From RYN-428 sp035551995 (GTDB lineage: Bacteria > Planctomycetota > Phycisphaerae > Tepidisphaerales > Tepidisphaeraceae), in contig DASZME010000036.1 in the NCBI GenBank assembly GCA_035551995.1, positions 1 to 54,716 of the forward strand: 54,716 nt of DNA, given 5' to 3'. A program made the position numbers and the translations under genes. Under the pieces are notes generated by a model. It made no database searches and was not told the origin of the DNA. It saw nothing but the letters and a program-made list of their open reading frames with translations. Of the stretch, positions 15,772 to 25,812 are shown piece after piece (the stretch's first letter is position 1; the number at the start of each line of letters is the position of its first letter).

Positions 15772-18700
15772 TTAAACCGAGATGAATTTCAGCATCGTGC
15801 TGGCCGTGGTTTGATCCGCCAGCGCGGCCGACGCGTCGGTGGAATTCACCAGGCCGTCGCGGTTGAAATCGTAATTGTTGGTGATGAGGGCCTTGGTCGA
15901 CGAGGCGTGCGATTTGGTAACCGCTACGTCGGTCGAGCTCACCATCGCGGTGGCCGGATTGGCTCCGCTGTACCCGGGCGCATTGCCAAAGTAGAAGACG
16001 TCCGCCGAGGCCAGTCCGGTGTAGGCGGTGGGAAGCACGCTCACTTTAAGCCAGCGGCCGAGGATGGCTTTATTGGCGAAGGTGATGACGATGCGATCCG
16101 ATCCATTGGCGCCGGCGCCCCGGAAAACGGTAACGCCGCTGGGCGCGGGATGGGTGGTCCAGGTCGAAGGCGTTGACGTGTTTCCCGTCGCGAAGGAAAA
16201 ATCCTTGGCCGACAGCTTGGTCCCGGCGGGCAAACCGGCCACGTCGACGATGATTCCGTTGATGCCGTTGGTGTAGCTTGTCAGGTTCTTGAAGGTAGCT
16301 GTATTTCCTGGCAGAAGAGCCTGCTTATCGGTGGCGACGGCGGCAAAATCGGCCGTGGATGCGGTGGTCTTGTACCCGTTGAACGCGCTGTCGTTGTAGA
16401 ACGTCGCCCGGGTAACGACGGCGGCGTGAACGGCGACGGCGGCGGTGGCCACTTTAACATAGGTACCCGTCGGATCGGTCAGATCGAGTGAAATCGTTTC
16501 CGTCGCCGCCGTGGTATAGGTATGCGTGAAGGCGCCGGGAGTCTTGGAAACGGTGGTCTGTCCGTCGCCCCAATGAATGGTATAGCTCGACACGGTGGAA
16601 CCATGATCGACGGCCGGGTCGACCGTTAACGTATAGCTGGAATGCGCCGTGGCCATCGCGCTGCCGGCAAGGGCCGCCGTCGGCGCCCAATCCACGTAGA
16701 TGGGAAGCTTGGCGCCGGTATAGGTTCCGGTGGCGTCGGTCATGGAGACTGTAATGTTCTCGGCGCCGATCGCGGCGTAAGTATGGGTTACCGCGCCGTA
16801 GCCCGCGCCGGTCGCGCCGGCGGCCGTCGCGCTGCCGATCGAAACGGTCGTTGATTTTCCATCGCCCCAGGCGATCACATATCGCGACACGGTATAGCCC
16901 GGGTCGGAGATGGCGCCGAGGTTAAGCGTGTAGACTCCGCCGACGTTGGCCGTGAATTTACTCGCGGCGACGGAAACCGTCGGAGCGGGATTGACCGTAA
17001 CGGGCAGCGTTCCCGCGCCGGTAAACGTCCCGGCGGAATCGGTTACGTCGATGCTGATGTTCGTCGCCCCCGCCGAACTAAACGTATGCGTGAACGGCCC
17101 GGCGCTCGCGGAGGTCGTGGTGGCGCCGTCACCCCAATGAACGGTGTATTTCGTCGCCTTCCCGTTCGGATCGACTACTTTCGCGACATTGAGCGTGTAT
17201 GTTCCCCCGGCGTTTGCATGCGCGCTTCCCGACAATGTGACGACCGGCCCCGCGCCCGAGACTTGGACAGTTCGCGACGCGACCGAAGCATACGCGCCGA
17301 CGCCGTCGCTCATATCCACCGTGATCATATCCGAACCAGCGGCGCCATACGTATGTTGGACAATGCCATTGGACGTATACACATTCGAGGCTCCGTCGCC
17401 CCAGTGCACGGTATAGCCGGTGACCGTTTGACCCGGATCAAACGGGGCGCCAAGCGTGAGCGCATAGGATTGCCCCTTGGTGGCCGTCTGATTTCCGGTC
17501 ACGGGTACGGTCGGCTGGTTCACGTTCAGCGGCAGTGTCGCGGCCGTGTAAATACCCGTATCGTCGGCGAGACTGACCGAGATCGTACGGGCGCCGGTCG
17601 TTTGATAGGTATGTGTCACCGATCCGTAGCCTGATCCCGATGCTCCCGGCGCGGTTGGCCCGCTGAGCGGAATCGCACTTGGTTGGCCGTCGCCCCAGTT
17701 AATGACGTAATGCGAGACAGAGTAGCCTGGATCGGAAACGGCGCCGAGGTTCAGCGTATAGGTTCCGCCGACGTTGGCGTTCGCGCCGCTGCCGGTGAGG
17801 GAGACGGTGGGTGATGGATTGACGGTAATGGGCAAGCTACCTACATTCGTGGATGTCCCGGCGGGGTCGTTGACATCGATGGTGATCGTCTCCGGACCAG
17901 CTGATGTATATTCATGATAGAACGGTCCGCTCGCCCCATAAGCCGACGAAAGCCCATCGCCCCAGTTCACTGTATATCCGCCCGGTGAGCCGCTGGAATC
18001 CGTCACGCCGGCCAGGTTAAGCGTATACTGTCCGCCGGCGTTCGCGTCGGGGTTGCCGGCAAGGGTGACGACCGGATAAGAGTTAACCTGAACGGATTGC
18101 GAGGCGATGGCGACATATGTGCCGATCCCGTCGGTCATATCGACAGTGATGGAGTTGGCGCCGACTGACGCGTACGAATGATAGGCTATGCCCCCACTGG
18201 TGTAAATACTATCGTTTCCATCGCCCCAATGAACCGTATATCCCGTAATGGTCTGGCCCGGATCCGAAACGCTTCCAAGCGTCAGCGCGTAGTGCTGACC
18301 TTGATTGACCATCGCGTTGCCGTTGACGGCGAGTGTCGGCTGGTTGACGTTTAACGCGAGCGCCGCCGCGGACAGCCAAGTTTGATTGCCGCTGGTGATA
18401 TCGACGCTGATGACGGCAGGGCCAAGGGTGGTGTAGAGATGCGTGAGAGATTGAGCGCCGGCGATAACGGTCGAGGAATTGTCGCCCCAGTTGACCGTCA
18501 TCGACGTAACGGGGCCGATCTGGTCGGTCGGCGTCCCCACGTTAAGGGTGTAATTTACCCCGACGTTGGTATTGGTCGCGCCCACGAGACTCACAACCGG
18601 CGATGCCGCCACGAGCACCGGCAATGTCGCGATACCGGCGAACGTGCCGGTCGTGTCTACCAAGTCGGCGGTAATCGACGTCTGCAGCGGCATCGCATAG

Positions 18701-21700
18701 GTATGATCGAAGACCCCGGCCGTCGTATGAGACTCCGTGCTCCCATCGCCCCAATGAATGACATACGCCAGCGGCGTTCCGCCCAGGTCGGCGGCGGGAT
18801 CGACGGTGAGCGAATAGCTCTGTCCCTGGAAAACAGTAGAGCTTCCCTCCAAGCTCACCGCAGGCTTCGCCGCAGTGACAGGCAGACTGCCGGCGCCATA
18901 AAAAACGCCGGTGGCGTCGTATAAATCGACGGTGATATTCGCTTGCGGCGCCGTCGCGTACACATGCGTAATCGATGGGATGGCGGATCCTGTTAACGGC
19001 GTGGTATTCTTGGTTCCGTCGCCCCAATTCACGGTATATTGATAAACGATCTGGCCGGGATCGCTGATGGCGCCAAAATTCAACGTATAGAGTCCGCCGA
19101 CGTTGGCGTAGGGATTGCCGACAAGCGGGACGGTCGGGCCGTTGTTGACCTGGACCGCCAGCGAGCCGGCGGCGTAAAACGTGCCGGTTGCGTCCGCGAC
19201 GTCCACGGTGACGTTAACGCTGGCGGCGGTCGTGTAGGTATGAATGTAGTCTCCCGGCGCCGATTCCGGACTCGATGAGCCGTCGCCCCAATTAATCGTG
19301 TAGCCAAGAACGGTTTGTCCGATGTCGGCCGCCGGCGCGACGTGCAGCGCATAGGCGCCGCCGGCGTTGGCGTTGGCGGCGCCGGTCACGACGACGGTGG
19401 GAGAAGGATTGATCGTAATGTTTTGAACGCCGGCGCCGGCGAACGTGCCGCCGGTATCGATGATGCCGACGGAAATGGCGTCGCTTCCCAGCGGCGCGTT
19501 TGAGGCAAACGTGTGAGTGAAAACGGTCGTACCCGCCGGGACCACGTCGGGCGTCGAGCCGTCGCCCCAGTTGATCGACAGCTGTTTGACGGTGAATCCG
19601 TTGTCGATCGGCTTGCCGAGCGTAAGGCGATAGCTTCCCCCGGCGTTGGCGTTCAGCGCCCCCGAGACTGGAATCGACGGATAAACATTCAGCGTGAGCG
19701 GCAGCGTGGCTACCGATACATTGGTGAATGAGGCGCCGCTGACGCCGCTGTTATCGACAAGATCGACTGTAATCGCGGTGGACTTGGCGGCGGTGATCGC
19801 GCCGTACGTATGTTGAACGGCGCCGGCGGAGGTGTAAGTCGTACTGCTGCCGTCTCCCCAGTGAACGATGTATTTGCTGACGGTAAAGCCCGTATCCGTG
19901 ACGGCGCCAAGCGTTAGGGTATAAGCGGATTGGGGATTGGCGTTGGCGCCGCCGCTTATAACGATAGATGGGCGATTGATCGAGGTAGAGAGCGTGGCGG
20001 CGGCGGTATGAGTCCCATTCAGGTCTATCACGTCGACGCTGATGGTGGTCGAGCCGATCGCGGAAAGATAGGAATGCGTGACTTTACCGGCCGCGGCGTA
20101 AGCGCTGGTGCTCCCGTCGCCCCAGTGAACCAGGTAGCTCGGCGACGTCTGCCCGGCGTCGGTGATCGCCCCCAGGGTCAATGTATAAGGCACGGCGAAG
20201 TTGGCGTTGGCGGCGCCGGAAATCGTGAGCGTCGGCTTCACCTCGGTGAAGCTGTAAACGTAGTCTACGCCCGGGATGCCTGTCTGGCCGCCGTCCAGTT
20301 CCACCCCGTCGGCGTTGCTGATGCCCGACGCGGAGAGCCGGGCGGTGTAGGAGCCGTCGGCCAGCGCCCCGGCGAAGGTATATGTGGCGGTGAGCGTCGC
20401 CGCGTTCCATTTATAGCTCACCGCGGAGACCGCCACGTTAGAGCTGTTCAGGACTTTCAGATCCGACAATGACAGGCTGGCCGACACATCCTCGCTGAAG
20501 GTGAAGGAGAGCTTGTGCGGCGGCGCGGCGTGCGAATAGCTGGCGGCGGTGACGACGGGGCCGTCGGCGGAGGTGAAGGTCTTGGTGACGTCGGCGCCCG
20601 CCGTCTGCCCGAAAGCGTCGGCGATCAGCCCGCCGTGAACGGTCAAACTGTACTTGCCGTCGGCAAGGGCGTCGTCGAATTGAGCGGTGGCCCAGGTGAC
20701 GATCCACGTCTTGCCGTCTTCGGTCGGATTCGCCGCCGTCGTCGCGATGGGGACGGCGGTGGTGGTTGGATTCTGGATCAGGGTCAACATCGTCGGGTCG
20801 ACCGTAACGGGCTGGGTGAAATAAAGCGTCGCCGACGTGATGGCGGTGCGCTGCGCGTTGTTGTCGTTGAAAATGACGCCGCCCAAAACCGGCGCCGGCG
20901 GAAGAATAACGGCGCTGGCGGCCGCCGTCGGCAACGAGGCCCCGAGCGGATTGACCGCGATCAGTTGATAGTAATAAGTAACGCCCGCCGCCACCGATGG
21001 ATCGATATAGCCCAGCGCGTCGGCCGTCAGCGGGAAACTCTGCACCTGCTGGGTGAAGTTAGCGTCGAGGGCGCGTTGCAGGAGGTAGCTGCGCTGGTCG
21101 CCGGCCGAATCAGTCCAGGATAGCGCGACGCTGGAGGCGCCGGCGACCGCGGTCAGACTATCCGGCGTCGTGGCCGGGGCGATCGCCGCGCCGGGATCGG
21201 TATTCACCGTCACCCGGAAGCTGCCCAGCGGCTGGGCGGGGGCGATATTGCCGGCCATATCTCCCACCTGTCCGCCGGCCAGAGAGATCACAAATGTGCC
21301 GTTGGGAACGGTTGTCCAATCGTTGTTTGGCGCCGAGAGTTGGTAGGTTGCGACGATGGAGGCGCCCGCGCCTGCCGTGCCGACAAGCGTGACGCGAATC
21401 GTCATTCCACCGGCGCCGGTGATAGATAGGTTGCCGCTGGACAGCGTCGCGGGGTTGACGGCGACAGCGTCGGCGTAGGTGACGGTAAAAGTCGGGTTGG
21501 GCGTGGTGAGATAGTTGATCGCAGTGATATCCGGCGGCGGCGCCGCGACCGCGGTGGGCGCGTCGCTATCGACGATGAATCCGCCTTGAACATAGCTTGC
21601 GATCGTCGAAGCGAGATAGACCGGGTTCCAGTTGGTCGCGCTCAAGGTTCGCGCCCCGGCGATAAACGCCGCCAGCGTGGCCGTCATCCCTTGCGAGGCC

Positions 21701-23256
21701 ATATAGGTCGCGGCCGTCCGCGTCGGATCGACAAACGGAACGACGGCGTTGACCGCGGTCGGCTCGATGTTGTTTTGCCAGGTGGCGAACGACATCAAAG
21801 GACCCTGGAGCGAAAACCAGCTGGAGGTTGGCGCCGTGGTGGACGAGTAGACGTTGCCGGACCAGTCTTCGTAGCGCGGATCATATTGCGCGCCGTGCGA
21901 GACAAGGCGGCCGGTGACGTTGTCCTGGAAATCGTTGTCGCGGACGACGACGGAGGTGAGCCCGTCGGCGCCGGTTCCACCGGAATCAAACTGGCTGGTG
22001 ATGGAGAGGCCAAATCCCCAGTTGTAGACAATGTTATCGCTGAGAACCAGGGAGTTGAGGCCGACTTCCTGCTGGGGATTGGAGACGTTGCTGCCGGGCT
22101 GAAACAGGATGGCGGGCTGGGTTCCTCCGCCGTCGGCGAAGAGGTTGTCGGAAATCACGGTATCGCCGCCGACGGCGAGGTTTCCGATCATGGCGCCGAT
22201 GCCCCAGCCGGAGGCGTCCTGGCGCGACCCCAGGACGACGTTGCCGATCACTTCACCGCTGACGCCGCCGGCGCGGGTGGTGGCGCCGTTGACAAGGCCG
22301 AACGAGAAGGCGTACGGATCGTTGATGAAGGCGTTGTCGTCGACGATGCCGCCGCTGCGGGCCTGAAGGCCAAAGCTTGCGGCGTCGGCGAAGATGTTGT
22401 TGGTCACCACGACGCCGTTATTGCTCGAATGCAGATACGCGTCATGATTAAAGATGGTCGCCCCGGCGCCGGGCACGCTGGTATTCCACCCGTCATGATC
22501 GAAGACGCTGTCGTCGATGGTCAGGCCGTTCACGGACTCGGCGTAGAGTCCCTGGGAATGGCCGACGGTGCTGTATGAATCGAGGATCTGATCGCGGCGA
22601 ACCGTGATATTATAGAGGGGCGAATAAAAACCCTGAAGGTTGATGTCGACGAGAAAATAGCTGAACGAGCAATCTTCGATGAGCAGATCGGATGTCCCGC
22701 CCAGATCGTAGAAGCCGTAATTGCCCTGGCCGGTGAAATTTGGGCTTGTGGGGTCGTGGGTGGAACTGGTGAAGGCAATGCCGATCACGTCGACATGCTG
22801 GTTGAAGGTGGACATCCGCAGGGCGATGTTCGCGCCGGCGTCGACGACCGGACGGGGGAGCGCGGGGTCGCCGTAGTCGGTGATGACGGCCGGTTCCTGC
22901 TGGGAGCGGCCGGAGTCGGCGAAGTTGCTGAAACTGTCGGTGAACGTGTCGCCGCGTTTGAGGAGAATCCAGTCGGGATAGCCGTTGCGCATCAGGCTAT
23001 ATGCCTTGGCGAACGAGGCGACGGGTGTGTTAGGGGATAAGCCGGTGTTGGCGTCGGACCCGGCGGCGCTGACGTAGATGAGATCGGAATCGGGACTCGG
23101 GGTGACCACCGTAAAACCGGCGGCGTTGAGTGCGACGGAGAAGAGTTGTCGCGCCTCAAGCCGTTCGATAAGGTCTTGTACGGGTCGCTCGACGGCCGCG
23201 CGGAGGATCTTGACAGCCGACGGCGATTGCCGGGGAATGAAATCCACGATCTTCAT
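15772..23256 (-). CDS. Giant surface protein: beta-helix, Ig/FN3, 14 PKD repeats, dockerin
   Basis: A 2494-residue predicted exported protein. GGAGG lies 4-5 nt before the ATG. The N terminus carries the planctomycete export-associated motif LEARQLFS (residues 33-40). Order of parts: parallel beta-helix with the IYVSAAGSDANTGLSP entry motif (about 58-545); bacterial Ig-like domain (about 575-690); FN3 (about 695-785); two more Ig-like/SbsA-type domains (about 790-1000); fourteen PKD-type repeats of about 88-98 residues, each with a WGDG (one WGDN) loop (first near residue 1046, last near 2230); a conserved planctomycete surface-protein module (about 2265-2450, FYNDSAFNGYKTTAS…); and a dockerin-like calcium loop YDFNRDGLVNSTDAS near the C terminus. 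The likely role is adhesion, a cell-surface scaffold, or a polysaccharide-binding enzyme. No catalytic site was identified. Confidence 0.88.
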   Translation of the reverse strand: MKIVDFIPRQSPSAVKILRAAVERPVQDLIERLEARQLFSVALNAAGFTVVTPSPDSDLIYVSAAGSDANTGLSPNTPVASFAKAYSLMRNGYPDWILLKRGDTFTDSFSNFADSGRSQQEPAVITDYGDPALPRPVVDAGANIALRMSTFNQHVDVIGIAFTSSTHDPTSPNFTGQGNYGFYDLGGTSDLLIEDCSFSYFLVDINLQGFYSPLYNITVRRDQILDSYSTVGHSQGLYAESVNGLTIDDSVFDHDGWNTSVPGAGATIFNHDAYLHSSNNGVVVTNNIFADAASFGLQARSGGIVDDNAFINDPYAFSFGLVNGATTRAGGVSGEVIGNVVLGSRQDASGWGIGAMIGNLAVGGDTVISDNLFADGGGTQPAILFQPGSNVSNPQQEVGLNSLVLSDNIVYNWGFGLSITSQFDSGGTGADGLTSVVVRDNDFQDNVTGRLVSHGAQYDPRYEDWSGNVYSSTTAPTSSWFSLQGPLMSFATWQNNIEPTAVNAVVPFVDPTRTAATYMASQGMTATLAAFIAGARTLSATNWNPVYLASTIASYVQGGFIVDSDAPTAVAAPPPDITAINYLTTPNPTFTVTYADAVAVNPATLSSGNLSITGAGGMTIRVTLVGTAGAGASIVATYQLSAPNNDWTTVPNGTFVISLAGGQVGDMAGNIAPAQPLGSFRVTVNTDPGAAIAPATTPDSLTAVAGASSVALSWTDSAGDQRSYLLQRALDANFTQQVQSFPLTADALGYIDPSVAAGVTYYYQLIAVNPLGASLPTAAASAVILPPAPVLGGVIFNDNNAQRTAITSATLYFTQPVTVDPTMLTLIQNPTTTAVPIATTAANPTEDGKTWIVTWATAQFDDALADGKYSLTVHGGLIADAFGQTAGADVTKTFTSADGPVVTAASYSHAAPPHKLSFTFSEDVSASLSLSDLKVLNSSNVAVSAVSYKWNAATLTATYTFAGALADGSYTARLSASGISNADGVELDGGQTGIPGVDYVYSFTEVKPTLTISGAANANFAVPYTLTLGAITDAGQTSPSYLVHWGDGSTSAYAAAGKVTHSYLSAIGSTTISVDVIDLNGTHTAAATLSTSINRPSIVISGGANANPQSAYTLTLGAVTDTGFTVSKYIVHWGDGSSTTYTSAGAVQHTYGAITAAKSTAITVDLVDNSGVSGASFTNVSVATLPLTLNVYPSIPVSGALNANAGGSYRLTLGKPIDNGFTVKQLSINWGDGSTPDVVPAGTTVFTHTFASNAPLGSDAISVGIIDTGGTFAGAGVQNITINPSPTVVVTGAANANAGGAYALHVAPAADIGQTVLGYTINWGDGSSSPESAPGDYIHTYTTAASVNVTVDVADATGTFYAAGSLAVQVNNGPTVPLVGNPYANVGGLYTLNFGAISDPGQIVYQYTVNWGDGTKNTTPLTGSAIPSITHVYATAPQANITVDLYDATGVFYGAGSLPVTAAKPAVSLEGSSTVFQGQSYSLTVDPAADLGGTPLAYVIHWGDGSTESHTTAGVFDHTYAMPLQTSITADLVDTTGTFAGIATLPVLVAASPVVSLVGATNTNVGVNYTLNVGTPTDQIGPVTSMTVNWGDNSSTVIAGAQSLTHLYTTLGPAVISVDITSGNQTWLSAAALALNVNQPTLAVNGNAMVNQGQHYALTLGSVSDPGQTITGYTVHWGDGNDSIYTSGGIAYHSYASVGANSITVDMTDGIGTYVAIASQSVQVNSYPVVTLAGNPDANAGGQYTLNLAGVTDSSGSPGGYTVNWGDGLSSAYGASGPFYHEYTSAGPETITIDVNDPAGTSTNVGSLPITVNPSPTVSLTGSGANANVGGTYTLNLGAVSDPGYSVSHYVINWGDGQPSAIPLSGPTAPGASGSGYGSVTHTYQTTGARTISVSLADDTGIYTAATLPLNVNQPTVPVTGNQTATKGQSYALTLGAPFDPGQTVTGYTVHWGDGASNVYTSNGIVQHTYGAAGSDMITVDMSDGVGAYASVASRTVQVSGAGPVVTLSGSAHANAGGTYTLNVAKVVDPNGKATKYTVHWGDGATTTSASAGPFTHTFSSAGATNISIDVTDSAGTFTGAGTLPVTVNPAPTVSVAASKFTANVGGVYTLNLGAISDPGYTVSRYVIAWGDGKSTTVSIGSATAAGATGAGYGAVTHTYAAIGAENITVSMTDATGTYTGAKLPIYVDWAPTAALAGSAMATAHSSYTLTVDPAVDHGSTVSSYTIHWGDGQTTVSKTPGAFTHTYTTAATETISLDLTDPTGTYVKVATAAVAVHAAVVTRATFYNDSAFNGYKTTASTADFAAVATDKQALLPGNTATFKNLTSYTNGINGIIVDVAGLPAGTKLSAKDFSFATGNTSTPSTWTTHPAPSGVTVFRGAGANGSDRIVITFANKAILGRWLKVSVLPTAYTGLASADVFYFGNAPGYSGANPATAMVSSTDVAVTKSHASSTKALITNNYDFNRDGLVNSTDASAALADQTTASTMLKFISV

Positions 23257-23497
23257 TCGACCTCCGAATGTCGGCGATGAACAAGCGACGGCGGGCGATC
23301 CACCGGCAAAAGTAGTCCAGTTTAGTAGAAGGCTGTGTCGGAAAGCTCAAGGGCCAGTCGAGCGATTAGACCCTACCTAATTTTCCGGCAGAATCAAGGG
23401 TTTTTTCGCGAAGACCAACATTTAGAAGCCGCCGGCGCCCTTCCCGGAGAGCGTGGGACGCCTGCCTTGGTCGATACGCTTGCGGGCGCTCGCGTTG

Positions 23498-23950
23498 TTA
23501 TTCTTTTTTTCGGTGCGCGTCAATCTCTTTTCGCAGCGCGGCGGTCGATTCCGGCGCCAGTTCCGATTCCGGCAGCCGCAGGTTCCGCCATTGCAAGGCG
23601 CGTATGGCGACGGCCGAGGGAGAGGGGCCCCAGTTCCCTTGCTCGGCATGATCCAGGCAGACGGCGCGCTCGAATGCGTTGGGCGGCGTAAAGACGCCGC
23701 ACGCCGGGCATCGGACCATCGTTGTCCTTGCCCCGCCTGGCGGAAAGATGCCTGGATCATGCCCACGGCAGACGACCGCTTTTCCCTGGGCATCGATTTG
23801 CATAATGTCAAAAAACTGGGCATCGACCCACGGCTCGCTCGGCGCGAACCGGCGGAGTTCGCCGCGCAGCTTTTTCTCCGCGACGGCAGACAATCCCGCC
23901 CGCTGTTTTTTGCGCGCCGCCTTGATCCCGATTCCATTCGACTGATGCAT
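23498..23950 (-). CDS. Small putative zinc-ribbon protein, unknown
   Basis: A 150-residue protein with a basic N-terminal third, then VRCPACGVFTPP…AVCLDH, a Cys-x-x-Cys plus Cys-x-x-His pattern that could hold a zinc ion, and a charged C-terminal helix (ESTAALRKEIDAHRKKE). The order of Cys/His pairs and the absence of signal or membrane segments suggest a cytoplasmic protein. A GGGG lies just before the ATG at 23950. Another long frame overlaps on the same strand (23422-23973), but its Arg/Ser-rich composition looks like a shadow. The family is not recognised. Confidence 0.5.
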   Translation of the reverse strand: MHQSNGIGIKAARKKQRAGLSAVAEKKLRGELRRFAPSEPWVDAQFFDIMQIDAQGKAVVCRGHDPGIFPPGGARTTMVRCPACGVFTPPNAFERAVCLDHAEQGNWGPSPSAVAIRALQWRNLRLPESELAPESTAALRKEIDAHRKKE

Positions 23951-24142
23951 GAAAACCCCGTAAATAACGCCATTTCATTCCTGTTTCGCGAAGGGCAATG
24001 GGTATCAGAATCGGGTTGGCGGAATCAACTCTTACTCAACGCGCGGCAGGCATGAAGAAACGATTTTGGTTGACATGGCGCGCCATTTGCTTTTCGTGGC
24101 TCACCGCCTCCAACGGCCACCATTTTGCGTAGGTAATCAGCA

Positions 24143-24364
24143 ATGATCCGATCAGGCATGGAAGATCGAGTACGTTTGAAGCACGAGTTGCCCGCCCTGG
24201 GGTTGCCGATGGGAGCGGAAGGAATCCTGTTCAGCGTCTGGCCTTCGGGTTTGCCGATGTACGAGATTCAGTTTCTGGACAAGGGGTATGGGTGCCGGGT
24301 GCTGCTACCGGCCCATCATGTCAAACTCGAATACGTCGCCAGCGCGCAGGAGGTTATCCCGTGA
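24143..24364 (+). CDS. Small DUF4926-like protein
   Basis: This 73-residue protein contains VRLKHELPALGLPMGAEGILFSVWP…YEIQFLDKGYGCRVLLPAHHVKL. The pattern of two strands, a glycine turn and 'YEIQFLD' resembles the small DUF4926/SH3-like barrel proteins often coded beside toxin-antitoxin-like partners. The start could be 24143 or the ATG at 24158. Its stop overlaps the GTG start of the next gene (GTGA), so the two are translationally coupled. The function is unknown. Confidence 0.55.
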   Translation: MIRSGMEDRVRLKHELPALGLPMGAEGILFSVWPSGLPMYEIQFLDKGYGCRVLLPAHHVKLEYVASAQEVIP

Positions 24365-24615
24365 GCATATCAGCAAAAATCGCCGACGCCCGGCAGCTTG
24401 CCGAGTCGTGTCGAGTCACGTTCGACCTCGAACGACTCCGGGCCAACATCGAGTCGGGCCTGGAAGGCGAGCAAGTCACGCGGGCCGACGTGAACGATTG
24501 GCTGGAAGCCCTTGGCTTCAGCCCCTCCGGCGATGGCGTCGCATGGATCGGCCGACGACGAACCCTGCGGCACTTCGGAACAGGGGAAGTATTGACGATT
24601 GAACCGCTTCAGTGA
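24361..24615 (+). CDS. Unknown small protein coupled to upstream gene
   Basis: This 84-residue protein starts at a GTG that overlaps the upstream stop codon in a 4-nt GTGA and has AGGAGG 7-8 nt upstream. It contains an alpha-helical N terminus (KIADARQLAESCRVTFDLERL), a segment VTRADVNDWLEALGFSPSGDGVAWIG that could be a small winged or helical DNA- or protein-binding fold, and the ending TLRHFGTGEVLTIEPL. It is not recognised. The tight coupling implies that the two products act together. Confidence 0.6.
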   Translation: MSISAKIADARQLAESCRVTFDLERLRANIESGLEGEQVTRADVNDWLEALGFSPSGDGVAWIGRRRTLRHFGTGEVLTIEPLQ

Positions 24616-24639
24616 TGTGAGCAACAGTTCCTCGCCGGC

Positions 24640-25812
24640 TCATTCGCCTTTCTCCTCCCACATTGCGCCGTCGGTTATGCTAAGGAAAAAAACTGGGCCA
24701 GTCTTAATCACGATCGCGTTTTCGCCTTGCTTTAATTCCGCCGTCACGCTTTCCCGCCCGATGTGATATCCGTGCTTCCAATCGTTCTTGTAAATGCGTT
24801 TCCCGTTGAGCCAAACTTGGTCGAGGGTCGCCCCGGTATGAAATTGGACGGCGGTCTGTTTCTCGCTCCGGACGATCGCCATGCCGACATAACTGCCCGC
24901 CGGCCGCTGGCGAAGGGCGACTGCCGCCCCCATGACGCGGTAGTCGTCGAGCCAGCGATTGTCTGACGCCATATCAGGAATCGGAATTGGGTCCGGCAGC
25001 TTCAACGTCATCCACGAAGCCTCCGGCTTTACGTCTGCGACAAACGCTTCGGTGAAATCTGGATTGGCCTCATCGAGGCGTTTCACCTTCCACTCCCCGA
25101 TCACTCCCGGCAATAGCCGGCCTGCAATCCTTTGCGGCACTTTTACCTCGCCATAACCCATCGAATCCAACACCGCCCGCGCGATCATCGTCTGGCCAGC
25201 CCAATTTGGGTGCAGATCGTCCGGCGCCAACTGCCCAATTCCGCCGGCGAGGGCCTCCTTCTGGCGTCGATTCACCTCGGCCACGCGCAGCCCATAATCC
25301 GCCGCGACCTGGCGAAGAATCGCCTCGTAGGCGTCGAGATTCTTTTGCCCCTTCGCCTGTTGCTTTGGCCCAAGAATATTCGGCGTGAGAAGAATCAGCG
25401 GAACATGCTCGGCCTTGAGCCGGTCGGCGATCGCGCGAATATCTTTTTCATACGATCCCGAACTGACATGTCGCAGCGCATCGTTGGCGCCGGCGCTGAG
25501 CGTGACGAGCATGGGATGGAACGCCAGCACATCGCGTTCAAGCCGTCCGCGCATCCCGGCGGCGGTATCGCCGCCGATGCCGGCGTTGATCGCCACCATT
25601 TTTGGCAAGCCCGCGTCCGCCAGGGCATCGCGAACCAACTGCGGATAGGTATTGCCATCGGTAATGGAATCGCCGAGGAAGACGGTGCGATGGTAGACAG
25701 TGGGAGGGATTTTAGCGGCGGCGTCGGCAGCGTGGGTGGGACGTGTTACCGGCGCCACGACGAGGAGCAAAAACAATAGGGTGCGATGGCGCCTGTCGCT
25801 GTTCGTCGTCAT
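24640..25812 (-). CDS. Secreted SGNH/GDSL hydrolase
   Basis: About 390 residues. The N terminus (MTTNSDRRHRTLLFLLLVVAPVTRPTHA) is a signal peptide. The SGNH hydrolase domain (about 38-230) shows block I FLGDSIT with the nucleophile Ser, INAGIGGDTAAGM (Gly block), TLSAGANDAL (Asn block) and DDLHPNWAG (catalytic Asp and His). The C-terminal 150 residues form a beta-rich accessory region (EWKVKRLDEANPDF… to …GAMWEEKGE) that resembles domains seen in sialate or carbohydrate esterases. The likely role is de-esterification of extracellular polysaccharides. ATG 25812 is chosen for the signal peptide; an upstream ATG at 25893 would bury it. Confidence 0.87.
   Translation of the reverse strand: MTTNSDRRHRTLLFLLLVVAPVTRPTHAADAAAKIPPTVYHRTVFLGDSITDGNTYPQLVRDALADAGLPKMVAINAGIGGDTAAGMRGRLERDVLAFHPMLVTLSAGANDALRHVSSGSYEKDIRAIADRLKAEHVPLILLTPNILGPKQQAKGQKNLDAYEAILRQVAADYGLRVAEVNRRQKEALAGGIGQLAPDDLHPNWAGQTMIARAVLDSMGYGEVKVPQRIAGRLLPGVIGEWKVKRLDEANPDFTEAFVADVKPEASWMTLKLPDPIPIPDMASDNRWLDDYRVMGAAVALRQRPAGSYVGMAIVRSEKQTAVQFHTGATLDQVWLNGKRIYKNDWKHGYHIGRESVTAELKQGENAIVIKTGPVFFLSITDGAMWEEKGE

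Noticed and set aside
23422..23973. 183-codon frame overlapping the putative zinc-ribbon gene
   Set aside because: It is Arg/Ser-rich, and the alternative frame has an ordered Cys/His pattern.
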